A DNA stretch of 64,000 nt from Nocardia flavorosea (GTDB lineage Bacteria > Actinomycetota > Actinomycetes > Mycobacteriales > Mycobacteriaceae), in assembly GCF_015477805.1 (NCBI RefSeq), contig NZ_JADLQL010000002.1:620001-684000 (forward strand), given 5' to 3'. A program made the position numbers and the translations under genes. Numbering within the stretch: position 1 is the first letter of the stretch; every line of letters begins with the position of its first letter. Positions 34,861 through 45,779 of this stretch are shown here, piece after piece. The notes under the pieces were generated by a model. The model was not told the origin of the DNA and ran no database searches. It saw only the letters and a list, made by a program, of their open reading frames with translations.

Positions 34861-35891
34861 AATTCGCGCTCAGCCCGGAGCATCTGGACTTCGGCGCCAG
34901 TATCCGCAAACTCTTCGAATCCGGTTCCACCACCGCCGCGGTGCGGGCGTGGAGCGGTGACGATCCGGCGCCCGGCCGCGCCCTGATCGAACAGCTCGCC
35001 GCCGCCGGCGCCTTGGGCCTGACGATCGCCGAGGATTTCGGTGGCCTCGGTGCCGAACCGCTCGACCAGCTGGTCGCGTTCATCGAGATCGGCCGGTCCG
35101 CGGCACCCGGCCCGCTGGTGGAAACCGCGGCGGCCGTTCCGGCGCTGCTGCAAGCACTGGCGGAGACCGACCCCGCGCCGGCGCAACGCTGGTTGCCCGG
35201 AATCTCCGAAGGCACCGTATCGGCCACCATCGCCTTCGCCGGGGCGGGCGGCCGCGCGGTCGCGGTGGACGCGGATCGTGCCGACCTCGTACTCCTCGCC
35301 CAGGGTGACCGTCTGTCGACGGGCCGGGTAGGCGAACCGGTGCGGTCGGTGGATCCGGCCCGGCGGCTGTTCGTCGTGGAGGCCGACGAGACTGTCGCCG
35401 AAGGAGCGCAGGCCCGCGCGGCCATCGCGGCGGGATTCGATTTCGGCGCGCTGGCCAATGCCGCACAGCTGCTCGGCGCCGGTAAAGCCCTGCTCGATGC
35501 GTCGACGGAGTACGTCAAGCAGCGCAAGCAGTTCGGCCGGCCGATCGGTGAATTCCAGGCGGTCAAACAGAAACTGGCCGATGTGTTCATCGGCCTCGAT
35601 CTGGCGGAACCGCTGCTCTACCGGGCGGCGCTCACCACCGGTGGGCCGAACCGGATCCGCGATATCTCCGCGGCTGCGGTGGCCGCTGCCGATGCCGCCT
35701 ACCGGGCGGCCCGGACCGCGCTGCAGGTACACGGCGCGATCGGCTACACCGCCGAATACGACCTGTCGCTGTGGCTGACCCGGGTCACCGCCCTGCGGTC
35801 CGCCTGGGGCACCCCGGACCTGCATCGCGGCCGGGTCGCCGAGGCGCTGCGGGCGGGCGCCGTGGTGGACCCGGCGGGCGCGCTCACCTGA
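34857..35891 (+). CDS. fadE32: FadE32, acyl-CoA dehydrogenase subunit
   Basis: This 344-residue divergent acyl-CoA dehydrogenase starts at ATG 34857, inside the fadE31 stop. It has the short, sequence-poor form typical of the partner subunits, with TIAEDFGGLGAEPLDQLVAFIEIG, KQRKQFGRPIGEFQAVKQKLADV and HGAIGYTAEYDLSLWLTR, the last containing the likely catalytic Glu. It pairs with FadE31. A hairpin-bearing 143-base gap separates it from fadE33. Confidence 0.9.
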   Translation: MKFALSPEHLDFGASIRKLFESGSTTAAVRAWSGDDPAPGRALIEQLAAAGALGLTIAEDFGGLGAEPLDQLVAFIEIGRSAAPGPLVETAAAVPALLQALAETDPAPAQRWLPGISEGTVSATIAFAGAGGRAVAVDADRADLVLLAQGDRLSTGRVGEPVRSVDPARRLFVVEADETVAEGAQARAAIAAGFDFGALANAAQLLGAGKALLDASTEYVKQRKQFGRPIGEFQAVKQKLADVFIGLDLAEPLLYRAALTTGGPNRIRDISAAAVAAADAAYRAARTALQVHGAIGYTAEYDLSLWLTRVTALRSAWGTPDLHRGRVAEALRAGAVVDPAGALT

Positions 35892-35915
35892 GAACACAAC
35901 AGTCCCGGTCTGCTG

Positions 35916-35957
35916 CCGGGCGAGCACACAACCGGAGTCTCCGGCGCGCTCGCCCGG
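35916..35957 (+). other. Intercistronic double hairpin between fadE32 and fadE33
   Basis: CCGGGCGAGC (35916-35925) pairs with GCTCGCCCGG (35948-35957). Inside it CCGGAG (35932-35937) pairs with CTCCGG (35939-35944). No T run follows, so partial termination or RNA processing that sets the fadE33 level is more likely than full termination. Confidence 0.6.
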
Positions 35958-36034
35958 TAGGAGAACCGGCGGACAGTGGTAACAACCGGACGTAGGCGCC
36001 TCGGCATCCGTCCGTCAGACCTACGGAGGAAGAG

Positions 36035-37087
36035 ATGATCAGCGAGGAACAGCAGGAGCTGGTGTCGGCGGTCCGGGGACTGCTCACCAAACGCGACGCC
36101 CGGGCCGGGATCCGCCAGGCCATGGACACCGATCTGGGTTACGACCCGCAACTGTGGGCGCAGCTGTGCGAACAGGTCGGGGTGGCCGCGTTGGCGATTC
36201 CCGAGGAGTACGGCGGCTTCGGCGCCGGCCTGCCCGAATCCTTGCTGGTCGTCGGTGAGCTCGGCCGCACACTCGCCGATGTACCGATGCTCGGTTCGGC
36301 CGTCCTGGGCGCGCAGGCAGTATTGCTGTCCGGCGACAGCGAAGCCTGCGAGCGGCTGCTGCCCGGTGTCGCCGAAGGTAGCCGCACTCTCGCCGTCTGC
36401 TGGGCCGGGGTCGCGGGCTGGGACGAGTTCGGGGTGCGGGCCGACGGCGAAACGCTGAACGGTACTGCGCACTACGTCCTCGACGGCACCGTTGCCGATA
36501 CCTTGATCGCGATCACGGAGAGCGGACTGTTCGAGGTCGAGCCGTCAGCCGCCGGGGTCGAGCGCCGACGGGTGGCGGCCATGGACCCGTCCCGCACGCT
36601 CTCCGAGATCACTTTCACCGGTGCCGCGGCCCGCCGGCTCGGCACCGGTGATCCCGCGCCGGTGCTCGACCGGCTCCGGCAGATCGCCTGGGCCGCGCTC
36701 GCCGCCGAACAGGTCGGGGCCGCCGAATACTGCCTGGAAGCAACGGTGGAGTACACCAAGTCACGGGTACAGTTCGGCCGGGCCATCGGCAGCTTCCAGG
36801 CGCTCAAGCACCGGATGGCCGATATGTACGTGCTGGCCGAATCCGCCAAATCGACCGCCCTGACCGCCGCCCTCGCCCTGGCCGAGGAAAGCCCCTCCGC
36901 CGCCGAGGACGTCTGGGTGGCGCGCCACCAGTGCACCGAGGCATTCTCCACGATCGCGGCCGAAACGATCCAGCTGCACGGCGGTATCGCCATCACCTGG
37001 GAACACGACGCCCACCTGTACTTCAAACGCGCCCACGGCGACGCCCACCTCTTCGGCACCCCGAAGAGGCCGGCCGTCCACGGCTGA
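36035..37087 (+). CDS. fadE33: FadE33, acyl-CoA dehydrogenase subunit
   Basis: This 350-residue acyl-CoA dehydrogenase starts at ATG 36035 after GGAGGAAGAG. It has AIPEEYGGFGAGLPESLLVVGELG, EYTKSRVQFGRAIGSFQALKHRMADM and IQLHGGIAITWEHDAHLYFKRA, with the likely catalytic Glu in TWEHD. FadE33 is the alternative partner of FadE31. It is the last gene of the fadD3 operon and is convergent with a VapC toxin eight bases away. Confidence 0.9.
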   Translation: MISEEQQELVSAVRGLLTKRDARAGIRQAMDTDLGYDPQLWAQLCEQVGVAALAIPEEYGGFGAGLPESLLVVGELGRTLADVPMLGSAVLGAQAVLLSGDSEACERLLPGVAEGSRTLAVCWAGVAGWDEFGVRADGETLNGTAHYVLDGTVADTLIAITESGLFEVEPSAAGVERRRVAAMDPSRTLSEITFTGAAARRLGTGDPAPVLDRLRQIAWAALAAEQVGAAEYCLEATVEYTKSRVQFGRAIGSFQALKHRMADMYVLAESAKSTALTAALALAEESPSAAEDVWVARHQCTEAFSTIAAETIQLHGGIAITWEHDAHLYFKRAHGDAHLFGTPKRPAVHG

Positions 37088-37094
37088 CAGGCCG

Positions 37095-37469
37095 TTATAC
37101 AGCCAGGATCGGTACCTCGTATTTGTGGCACCACGGATCGCGGGTGACCAGCGTCAACTCTTCTGCTTTCGCCTGAGCCACCAGCATCCGGTCGAACGGG
37201 TCGCGGTGAATCAGGGGAAGGCGACCGGCAGCGATGGCATGGCCGGAGCTGATCTCCAGCGTCACCAGACCGCTGTCACGAATACGTTCGGGCATATCGA
37301 GCGGGCCGCCGAGTTTTCCGGCGGCCTGCTTGATTGAAACTTCCCACATCGAGACGACACTGACGAATACATCCGGATCGTGGTCGAGCCGATCCTTCAG
37401 TTCGTCCGACAAGCTCGCGTCATCGGTGAGCCACCACAGCACCACATGCGTGTCGAGCAGCAAGCTCAT
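37095..37469 (-). CDS. vapC: VapC-type PIN-domain toxin
   Basis: The 124-residue PIN domain starts at ATG 37469, overlapping the antitoxin stop. The acidic active site is D6 (LLLDTHVVLWW), E43 (SMWEVSIKQ), D93 (RDPFDRMLVAQA) and D111 (VTRDPW). VapC toxins cleave tRNA or rRNA using Mg2+. Paired with the Phd/VapB-type antitoxin upstream. Its stop lies eight bases from fadE33. Confidence 0.9.
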   Translation of the reverse strand: MSLLLDTHVVLWWLTDDASLSDELKDRLDHDPDVFVSVVSMWEVSIKQAAGKLGGPLDMPERIRDSGLVTLEISSGHAIAAGRLPLIHRDPFDRMLVAQAKAEELTLVTRDPWCHKYEVPILAV

Positions 37470-37720
37470 CGCGGAATACCGAAATCGTCCGCAATCGCCG
37501 CATTTGTCGCGTCGGAGTCCCAGTCGGCCCCGAGGTCGACACCGCGCAGCGAGCCCCGGGCAGTGCGGTTCGCCCGCCGCACCAAGGGAACCACTTTGGC
37601 CACCGGATGACCGGCCCGGCTGATCACGATCTCCTCGCCCCGTTCGACTCTTTCCACGATGCGCGACAGGTTCGTCTTCGCCTCGTGGATATTGAACTGT
37701 TCTGCTGCGTTGCCGGCCAT
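37466..37720 (-). CDS. vapB: Phd/VapB-type antitoxin
   Basis: This 84-residue protein starts at ATG 37720, six bases after AAGGAGG. The Phd/YefM DNA-binding segment is FNIHEAKTNLSRIVERVERGEEIVISRAGHPVAKVVPL, followed by an acidic, disordered C-terminus (DLGADWDSDATNAAIADDFGIP) that would thread into the toxin. It overlaps vapC by ATGA. A GCTAA/TTAGC inverted repeat lies upstream. Confidence 0.9.
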   Translation of the reverse strand: MAGNAAEQFNIHEAKTNLSRIVERVERGEEIVISRAGHPVAKVVPLVRRANRTARGSLRGVDLGADWDSDATNAAIADDFGIPR

Positions 37721-37733
37721 ACCCACCTCCTTA

Positions 37734-37747
37734 GCTAAGATGTTAGC
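37734..37747. promoter_or_regulatory. Candidate VapBC operator (GCTAAGATGTTAGC)
   Basis: Inverted repeat GCTAA-N4-TTAGC, 14 bases before the antitoxin start and next to its ribosome binding site. An overlapping TTAGCTAA palindrome (37731-37738) adds a third half-site. Autoregulation by the toxin-antitoxin complex is usual. Confidence 0.55.
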
Positions 37748-37873
37748 CCACCTTTCCGGCACAGGCATCGCAGAAGAACACGCCGGTCCGCACCTGCTCT
37801 GCGCCTGTCGAACGCCGCGGACACCGAGGCCGAAACGCGCACCCTGGAGGCGCTGTCACAGCTGCTCGCCCTG

Positions 37874-38158
37874 TTGATCGACGACGAGATGCTGGAACGG
37901 ATCGTCTCCCGACTGTCTATTACCTTCCCTTGGGCAGATCTTCTGCCTGCACACATCCGCCCGGAGTTCGTCTCCGAGTTCTTGAAAGTTGCCCGGGCTT
38001 GCCTCGCTGTGGGACGGTTCGACCGGCTCACGATCACTCTCGAAGCGTGGCGGAGCACCGCCGAAGCATACGCAGATCCGGCAGTAGCCGTCGATGCCTC
38101 GGATCTGCACTACTTCGACGCCCCCGAGGCTGTACCGGACCCCCGGACGGGCGAATGA
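37874..38158 (+). CDS. DUF6247-like antitoxin candidate
   Basis: A 94-residue ORF counted from TTG 37874; ATG 37889 is the first ATG and the frame is open further upstream to about 37796, so the start is uncertain. The segment LPAHIRPEFVSEFLKVARACLAVGRFDRLTITLEAWRSTAEAYADP resembles the DUF6247 pattern. It overlaps the next gene by ATGA, the usual antitoxin-toxin coupling. No clear ribosome binding site is seen. Confidence 0.55.
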   Translation: MIDDEMLERIVSRLSITFPWADLLPAHIRPEFVSEFLKVARACLAVGRFDRLTITLEAWRSTAEAYADPAVAVDASDLHYFDAPEAVPDPRTGE

Positions 38159-38535
38159 GTAAGAGCCGCGATGTTCCGAGACCACTGAAACGCTCACCGA
38201 GACCACTGAAACGCTCCGAATACGCCATCACCTTCATCTCCCGCGAGGCGCAGAAGGGCTGGACGGACTGCCTCGCGATGGCACGCAACGCAACCGTCGA
38301 CGCCTGGGACGCGCTGACCACTCAGCCGGCGACGGAGTCCCCGCGGCTCTACCGTCTGCGGGGCGATATGCGCTACGGCACGTATCAGGGACGAACCTAC
38401 GAGCGCTACCAGTACAAAATCACCGACGGTGCGCGGATCTGGTATTTCGTCGAGCCCGGGGCCAAGGGTACGAAATGCGCGGGGACGGTTCTCCTCGAAC
38501 GCTGCACCCCCGGACACCCGAAACAGACCGAATGA
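38155..38535 (+). CDS. RelE/ParE-like toxin candidate
   Basis: This 126-residue protein starts at ATG 38155, within the stop of the upstream gene. After a basic N-terminus containing a duplicated PRPLKRS unit, it shows AITFISREAQKGWTDCLA, RLYRLRGDMRYGTYQGRTYERYQYKITDGARIWYFVE and a final CTPGHPKQTE. This fits the small RelE-like fold with Arg/Tyr-rich core and a C-terminal GHPK-TE tail seen in actinobacteria. Toxicity is inferred. Confidence 0.55.
   Translation: MSKSRDVPRPLKRSPRPLKRSEYAITFISREAQKGWTDCLAMARNATVDAWDALTTQPATESPRLYRLRGDMRYGTYQGRTYERYQYKITDGARIWYFVEPGAKGTKCAGTVLLERCTPGHPKQTE
38176..38217 (+). repeat. In-frame 21-base tandem duplication
   Basis: CCGAGACCACTGAAACGCTC is repeated head to tail with a 21-base period, giving PRPLKRSPRPLKRS near the N-terminus of the RelE-like gene. 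This points to recent slippage. Confidence 0.85.
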
Positions 38536-38547
38536 TGCGGGGCCGGG

Positions 38548-39969
38548 TCAGCGGAAGCGCATGATGCCGGTGATGGTGCCCTGCCAGAGTTCGCCGTTTG
38601 TCGTGGTCAGGCCGGCCATCTGGAGGGTGTCGGCGACGATCGTGGCCGATATCGGCTGTTTCGCGGTGATGTCGCCGGTTACCGGGTCGATGACCCCGTA
38701 GGCATAGCCGTCCAGCGGGGTGGTCAGGCCGAGGCCCAGGCGGAGGACGGTGTAGATATTGCCGTCGGCGGCGGACATTTTCGGTACCGCGGCGCTGCGG
38801 ACATCGTTTTCCCAGACGGTGTGGCAGCCTTGCTCGTCGATATCGACCCGGGTCATTCCGCCGGTGAACGGCGCGATGGAGGGTTCGGCGGGGCCGGCGT
38901 CGTCGGGGGCCGTCGGGTACGGGTAACCGTAGGTGCTCGCCACGAACACCGAGCGGCCGATGCCGATGGGGGAATTCTCGCTGCCGGGGCCGCCTTCGGT
39001 GAGAACCGGCTGCCTGCAGACGAGTTCGCCGGTGCCGGCGCGGTAGACCAGCAGATGGACCTGCTCGCCGGCGTTGTCGACGATGGTGAGGTATTCGGTA
39101 CCGTCGCCGGGCCCGAAGTAGGTGGGTGTCGAGCCGGTGCCCCAGCTGAGCTGGCCGGGTTTCCGGCCCGGGCCGCGGTCGTAGGTGGCGCGCCATTTCA
39201 CCTTCGGCGCACCGGATCCGGCCGTGGCGAACTCGTAGAGTGCGTGCGTGGTTGCGACAGCCACCCCGTCCGGTGACGCCGAGATACTGTTGGCCACCCG
39301 CTCCCCGGCCGGCAGCTGATGGGTGGTCACCGCACCGTTGCGCCCGGCCTTGCCGACCAGTCCCGCGCCGGTGGCGAACCACACATTGCCGGCCCAGTCC
39401 GGTACGAGCCCGGTAACCGCGTCACCCTCCGGGATCGCCGCGGTCAGATCGGTGTTCTCGGCTACCGTCAGACTCCATTTCCCGGCGGCGTCGCGTTCGT
39501 GCGCGATCCGCAGCAGCCGTCGCTGCCCGTCGACGACCACCAGGCGGTTCTCGTTGTCGAGGTAGGCGTAGACGCCGCCCAGCAGGCTGCCCTTGGTGAG
39601 GCTCATCTTCGCGGCCGGTGGACCGATGGGTCCGGTCGCGGGGTCGAAAAGATAGACGGTCGGGGCCCGGTCGGCGATCGCCGTGCACAGGGCGACGATC
39701 ATCTCGTCCGACCCTTGCAGGATGGTGGGGCAGGCCGCGGCCATCAGGTCACCGGCGGGCGTCACCGGGTCCGTGCCCGGTCCGGCGAGCGGGGTGACAT
39801 CCGAGGAGCCGGCGTCGCCGTGCATGGTGGCGGTGCCGAGTGGGCCGAGATATGGATTGGCCGGCCCCAGCGGACCCCAGCCCGGTGCTGCGCTGGACGG
39901 AACTGCGGTCGCTACAAGGGCGGCAGCGAGCACCGGCAGCGCTCGCACGACGGAACGGGCTGTACGCAT
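38548..39969 (-). CDS. Secreted beta-propeller-like protein under KstR control
   Basis: This 473-residue protein starts at ATG 39969 with a signal peptide (SVVRALPVLAAALVATAVPSSAAP, cleavage near residue 28). The rest is a series of short beta-strand units with Gly/Asp turns, for example AVTGLVPDWAGNVWFATGAGLVG, NSISASPDGVAVATTHALYEF and SAADGNIYTVLRLG, as in SMP-30/PQQ-type propellers. A perfect KstR operator and a TAATAT hexamer six bases before ATG indicate sterol-induced, leaderless expression. Role unknown; sterol handling outside the cell is a guess. Confidence 0.75.
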   Translation of the reverse strand: MRTARSVVRALPVLAAALVATAVPSSAAPGWGPLGPANPYLGPLGTATMHGDAGSSDVTPLAGPGTDPVTPAGDLMAAACPTILQGSDEMIVALCTAIADRAPTVYLFDPATGPIGPPAAKMSLTKGSLLGGVYAYLDNENRLVVVDGQRRLLRIAHERDAAGKWSLTVAENTDLTAAIPEGDAVTGLVPDWAGNVWFATGAGLVGKAGRNGAVTTHQLPAGERVANSISASPDGVAVATTHALYEFATAGSGAPKVKWRATYDRGPGRKPGQLSWGTGSTPTYFGPGDGTEYLTIVDNAGEQVHLLVYRAGTGELVCRQPVLTEGGPGSENSPIGIGRSVFVASTYGYPYPTAPDDAGPAEPSIAPFTGGMTRVDIDEQGCHTVWENDVRSAAVPKMSAADGNIYTVLRLGLGLTTPLDGYAYGVIDPVTGDITAKQPISATIVADTLQMAGLTTTNGELWQGTITGIMRFR

Positions 39970-39975
39970 GGCGGC

Positions 39976-39996
39976 ATATTATTGGAACCCGTTCTA
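39976..39996 (-). promoter_or_regulatory. KstR operator and leaderless promoter of the propeller gene
   Basis: TGGAACCCGTTCTA (39983-39996) matches TnnAACnnGTTnnA at all defined positions. On the minus strand TAATAT (39981-39976), then six bases, precede ATG 39969. Confidence 0.85.
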
Positions 39997-40041
39997 GTTC
40001 GGGCGAAATCGAATCATCCCGGCCGCAACACCGCCGGACCG

Positions 40042-40371
40042 CTACTTCGGGACGTCCAGCACGCCCTCGTCGACGGCCCATTTGATGGTCTTCTGCAACC
40101 GTTCGCAGGTGTCCGGACGGCCCGGACCACGCCCCTTGGCGCTGATCTCGGCGAAGACCGGGCACTGGGCCGCCGGATCGCCGGTCCACTGCACGGAGGT
40201 CTGCCGGGAACTGCTCTTACGGACCAGCACCTCGGTATGGCAGGCCTGACACCGCAGCGGTGTCAGGCCGTCCTCCAGGTAGCGCTGCCGGTCCACGACC
40301 GTCTGGGCCCGCACCGCGTCCCGCCGCGCGGGCTGGTCGGCGAAGTCGGGTGCTTTCGCCCAGCTGGGCAT
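40042..40371 (-). CDS. Small CxxC protein coupled to kshA
   Basis: The 109-residue soluble protein starts at ATG 40371, one base after the kshA stop. Four Cys residues (RCQACHTEVLV, AAQCPVF, DTCERLQ) could bind a metal. There is no signal peptide. I do not recognise a named family. Its tight coupling to the Rieske oxygenase KshA, within the same KstR-controlled transcript, suggests a role in KshA assembly, stability or electron supply. Confidence 0.7.
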   Translation of the reverse strand: MPSWAKAPDFADQPARRDAVRAQTVVDRQRYLEDGLTPLRCQACHTEVLVRKSSSRQTSVQWTGDPAAQCPVFAEISAKGRGPGRPDTCERLQKTIKWAVDEGVLDVPK

Positions 40372-40372
40372 C

Positions 40373-41662
40373 TCAGACTCCCGCCTCCGCCTGGTCGGCG
40401 TCCGCGGCGGCCGCTTCGGCCTCACGCTTACGCCGCAGATTCTCTTCGACCTCGGCTTCCCATGCCTCGTTCGCCTTGGTCGTGTCGACCTCGAACTCGA
40501 AACGCTGGGTCATCTTCTCGGTGACGTCCGCGGCGTCGACGTAGAACTGCTCGTACCAGCGCCGCAGCTGGTAGACCGGACCGTCTTCCTCGCAGAGCAG
40601 CGGGTTCTCGACCTTGGACTTGTGCTTCCAGATCTCCACGTCCTGCAGGAAGCCGTCGCCGAAGAAATCGGCCATGGTCATGGCCAGCTTCTGCGCGGTG
40701 TCGTCGTCGAGGCCCTTGGGCTTCTCGACGGTCAGGCCCCATTGCAGCATGAACGAATCCTGGGACACCGGGTAGTGGCAGTTGATCAGGTTGACCGTGA
40801 TCTCGTAGCCGCCGTAGGTGTTGACCAGCGGGTTGATCATGTAGGAGGGCCCGAAGTAGGATGCCTCCGATTTCAGGAGCTGATCACCGGCGTACTTGGC
40901 GCCCATCCCGATATCGGGACGCCCCTTGGTCTCCAGGAACTGAGTGGCGACATGGCCCTCGAAAACGTTCTTGAAGTAGGTGGGGAAGGCGTAGTGGATG
41001 TAGAAGAAGTGGGCCATATCCACCACGTTGTCGATGATCTCGCGGCAGTTCGCGCCTTCGATCAGCAACGAGTTCCACGTCCACTGCGTCCAGCCGCTGT
41101 CGAGTTCTTCCACCGGGTTGCCGTCGGCGTCGGTGTAAGGGCCCTCGATATACGGGATGGTGACCTCGGGCGGCGGTTCGTTGCCCTCGTGGTCGTGCCA
41201 GACGAACAGCTGACCGTTACGTTCCAGCGTGGTCCAGCGCCGCGTCCGGGCCAGCGGCGGAACCCGCCGGGCGTAGGGAATGGACGTGCACTTGCCGTTC
41301 GCGCCCCATCGCCAGTCATGGAAGGGGCAGGCGATATCGTCGCCCTTCACCTCGCCCATGCTCAGGTCACCGCCCATATGACGGCAGAAAGCGTCGAGTA
41401 CGTGCAACTCGCCGGCGCTGTCGGCCCAGATCACCAGCTTGGTGCCGAATGCCTGCACCGAATGCGGTTTGCCGTCCCGGAAATTCTGCGCCAGGCCCAG
41501 GCAATGCCATCCGCGCGCGTACCGGGTGGGTGTCGAACCGACGTCGAGCTCCCGCACCTTCGCACCACCGCTGTGCACATTGGTCGCCGCGCGGGTCCCT
41601 CCGTGGTTACGCACGCTGCCTCCTCCGGGCCCATCGCTCGGCGACGCCGGGGTTACTGCCAT
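40373..41662 (-). CDS. kshA: KshA, oxygenase of 3-ketosteroid 9α-hydroxylase
   Basis: This 429-residue Rieske oxygenase starts at ATG 41662 after AGGAGGAGG. The [2Fe-2S] cluster ligands are Cys93, His95, Cys112 and His115 (CRH, CPFH). The mononuclear iron site is in REIIDNVVDMAHFFYIHYAFP (Asp, two His). KshA with a reductase (KshB, not in this window) hydroxylates C9 and triggers ring B opening with KstD. It is divergent from hsaADCB with a perfect KstR site upstream. Confidence 0.95.
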   Translation of the reverse strand: MAVTPASPSDGPGGGSVRNHGGTRAATNVHSGGAKVRELDVGSTPTRYARGWHCLGLAQNFRDGKPHSVQAFGTKLVIWADSAGELHVLDAFCRHMGGDLSMGEVKGDDIACPFHDWRWGANGKCTSIPYARRVPPLARTRRWTTLERNGQLFVWHDHEGNEPPPEVTIPYIEGPYTDADGNPVEELDSGWTQWTWNSLLIEGANCREIIDNVVDMAHFFYIHYAFPTYFKNVFEGHVATQFLETKGRPDIGMGAKYAGDQLLKSEASYFGPSYMINPLVNTYGGYEITVNLINCHYPVSQDSFMLQWGLTVEKPKGLDDDTAQKLAMTMADFFGDGFLQDVEIWKHKSKVENPLLCEEDGPVYQLRRWYEQFYVDAADVTEKMTQRFEFEVDTTKANEAWEAEVEENLRRKREAEAAAADADQAEAGV

Positions 41663-41685
41663 CGCGATTCCTCCTCCTGCTGTAC

Positions 41686-41699
41686 TAGAACACGTTACA
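41686..41699. promoter_or_regulatory. KstR operator before kshA (TAGAACACGTTACA)
   Basis: All defined positions of TnnAACnnGTTnnA match. It lies 24 bases upstream of the kshA start on the minus strand. Confidence 0.85.
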
Positions 41700-41789
41700 A
41701 AACTGGCGCTCCAAATGCCAGCCTATTCCCACTACAGCCAGCACAAGTCCCATATTCGCAGCACACAGACACCGGTTCTCGACATGAAC

Positions 41790-41803
41790 AAGAACCTGTT
41801 CTA
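41790..41803. promoter_or_regulatory. KstR operator before hsaADCB (AAGAACCTGTTCTA)
   Basis: One outer base differs from the consensus. The 14-mer is identical to the one at 827-840. TAGTCT (41802-41807) overlaps it and fits a -10 element for hsaA. Confidence 0.8.
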
Positions 41804-41876
41804 GTCTCAGAGGTAAATTCTGCGCCGAGCAGATGACTACCGGTTAGCAAACGACCAGGCAGGAGCAGGGCCGGAG

Positions 41877-44820
<2,944 letters not shown>

Positions 44821-44824
44821 TCTA

Positions 44825-44861
44825 CGGCCGGCCCGGTGCGATACTCGCCCCGGGCCGGCCG
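44825..44861 (+). other. Intercistronic hairpin between hsaC and hsaB
   Basis: CGGCCGGCCCGG (44825-44836) pairs perfectly with CCGGGCCGGCCG (44850-44861). It starts five bases after the hsaC stop and has no T run. It may reduce readthrough to hsaB or stabilise the hsaADC message. Confidence 0.65.
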
Positions 44862-44911
44862 CAATCCGGCGGTCCGCCCGCCGGCAGCTTTCGTGAACCA
44901 GCAAGGACGGT

Positions 44912-45532
44912 ATGAACGTGACGGCATCAGCGGATCCGGCGGACGGCGCCCCCGAAACGGCAGCCCAGCCCACCATCGACCCCCGGCAGTTCCGCAATAC
45001 CATCGGACAGTTCTGCACCGGTATCACGGTGATCACCACCTTCACCGACGACAACACCCCGATCGGCTTCGCCTGCCAGTCCTTCGCGTCGCTGTCCCTC
45101 GACCCGCCGCTGGTTCTGTTCTGCCCGACCAAGGGCTCACGTTCCTGGGCCGCGATCGAGGCCAACGGCCGGTTCTGCGCGAACGTACTGGCCGAGGAAC
45201 AGCAGCCGGTCTGTGCGAAATTCGGGTCCCGGGAACCGGACAAGTTCGCCGGGACCGATTGGCATACATCCGAATTGGGTCTGCCCCGGCTCGACAACTC
45301 GCTGGCCACCATCGAATGCGAAGTCGACCGCGTGGTGGATGGCGGCGATCACTACATCGTCATCGGCCGGGTCCTGGCCATGACGGAAACCGCCGCGACG
45401 GCCAACGGCCGCCCGCTGCTGTTCTACCGCGGCCAGTACACCGCCATCGAACCGGAGAAGACCACCCCGGCCCCCTGGCGCGCCGACCTGGATGATTTCC
45501 TCACCACCACCACGCTGGACACCTGGCTATAG
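44912..45532 (+). CDS. hsaB: HsaB, flavin reductase of 3-HSA hydroxylase
   Basis: The 206-residue flavin reductase-like protein starts at ATG 44912. The FMN-binding split-barrel fold is seen in FRNTIGQFCTGITVITTF, GFACQSFASLSLDPPLVLFCP, ANGRFCANVLAEEQ and FAGTDWHTSELGLPRLDNSLATIECEV. HsaB supplies reduced flavin to HsaA using NADH. The N-terminal 20 residues are variable and acidic. Last gene of the operon. Confidence 0.93.
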   Translation: MNVTASADPADGAPETAAQPTIDPRQFRNTIGQFCTGITVITTFTDDNTPIGFACQSFASLSLDPPLVLFCPTKGSRSWAAIEANGRFCANVLAEEQQPVCAKFGSREPDKFAGTDWHTSELGLPRLDNSLATIECEVDRVVDGGDHYIVIGRVLAMTETAATANGRPLLFYRGQYTAIEPEKTTPAPWRADLDDFLTTTTLDTWL

Positions 45533-45611
45533 TGCCGGCGACCGATCCGCTGCACTGGCCGGCCGTTGACCGCGGCCACACAATCGAAATCGCCGTCGCG
45601 GTGCGGAAGCG

Positions 45612-45779
45612 TCATGGTGACCGCGGGGAGGTGGCCGGCAAGATCGGCGCGGGCGAGTCGTGGATGCGGTGGCAGCGCATTTCCCACCAGATGGTCAGCG
45701 CTACTGTGCCCCAGGCGGCTACGGCCGCGGCGCACGACAGCCCCGCCGCGGCGAGGGCGAGGGTCAGTGCGGTGTTCAC
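45612..45779 (-). CDS. Small membrane protein of unknown function
   Basis: A 55-residue ORF starts at GTG 45779, overlapping the stop of the next upstream small gene (GTGA). It has one long hydrophobic stretch, TALTLALAAAGLSCAAAVAAWGTVALTIWW split by a Ser-Cys, then a basic tail. The coupling supports translation. No family recognised. Confidence 0.5.
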   Translation of the reverse strand: MNTALTLALAAAGLSCAAAVAAWGTVALTIWWEMRCHRIHDSPAPILPATSPRSP

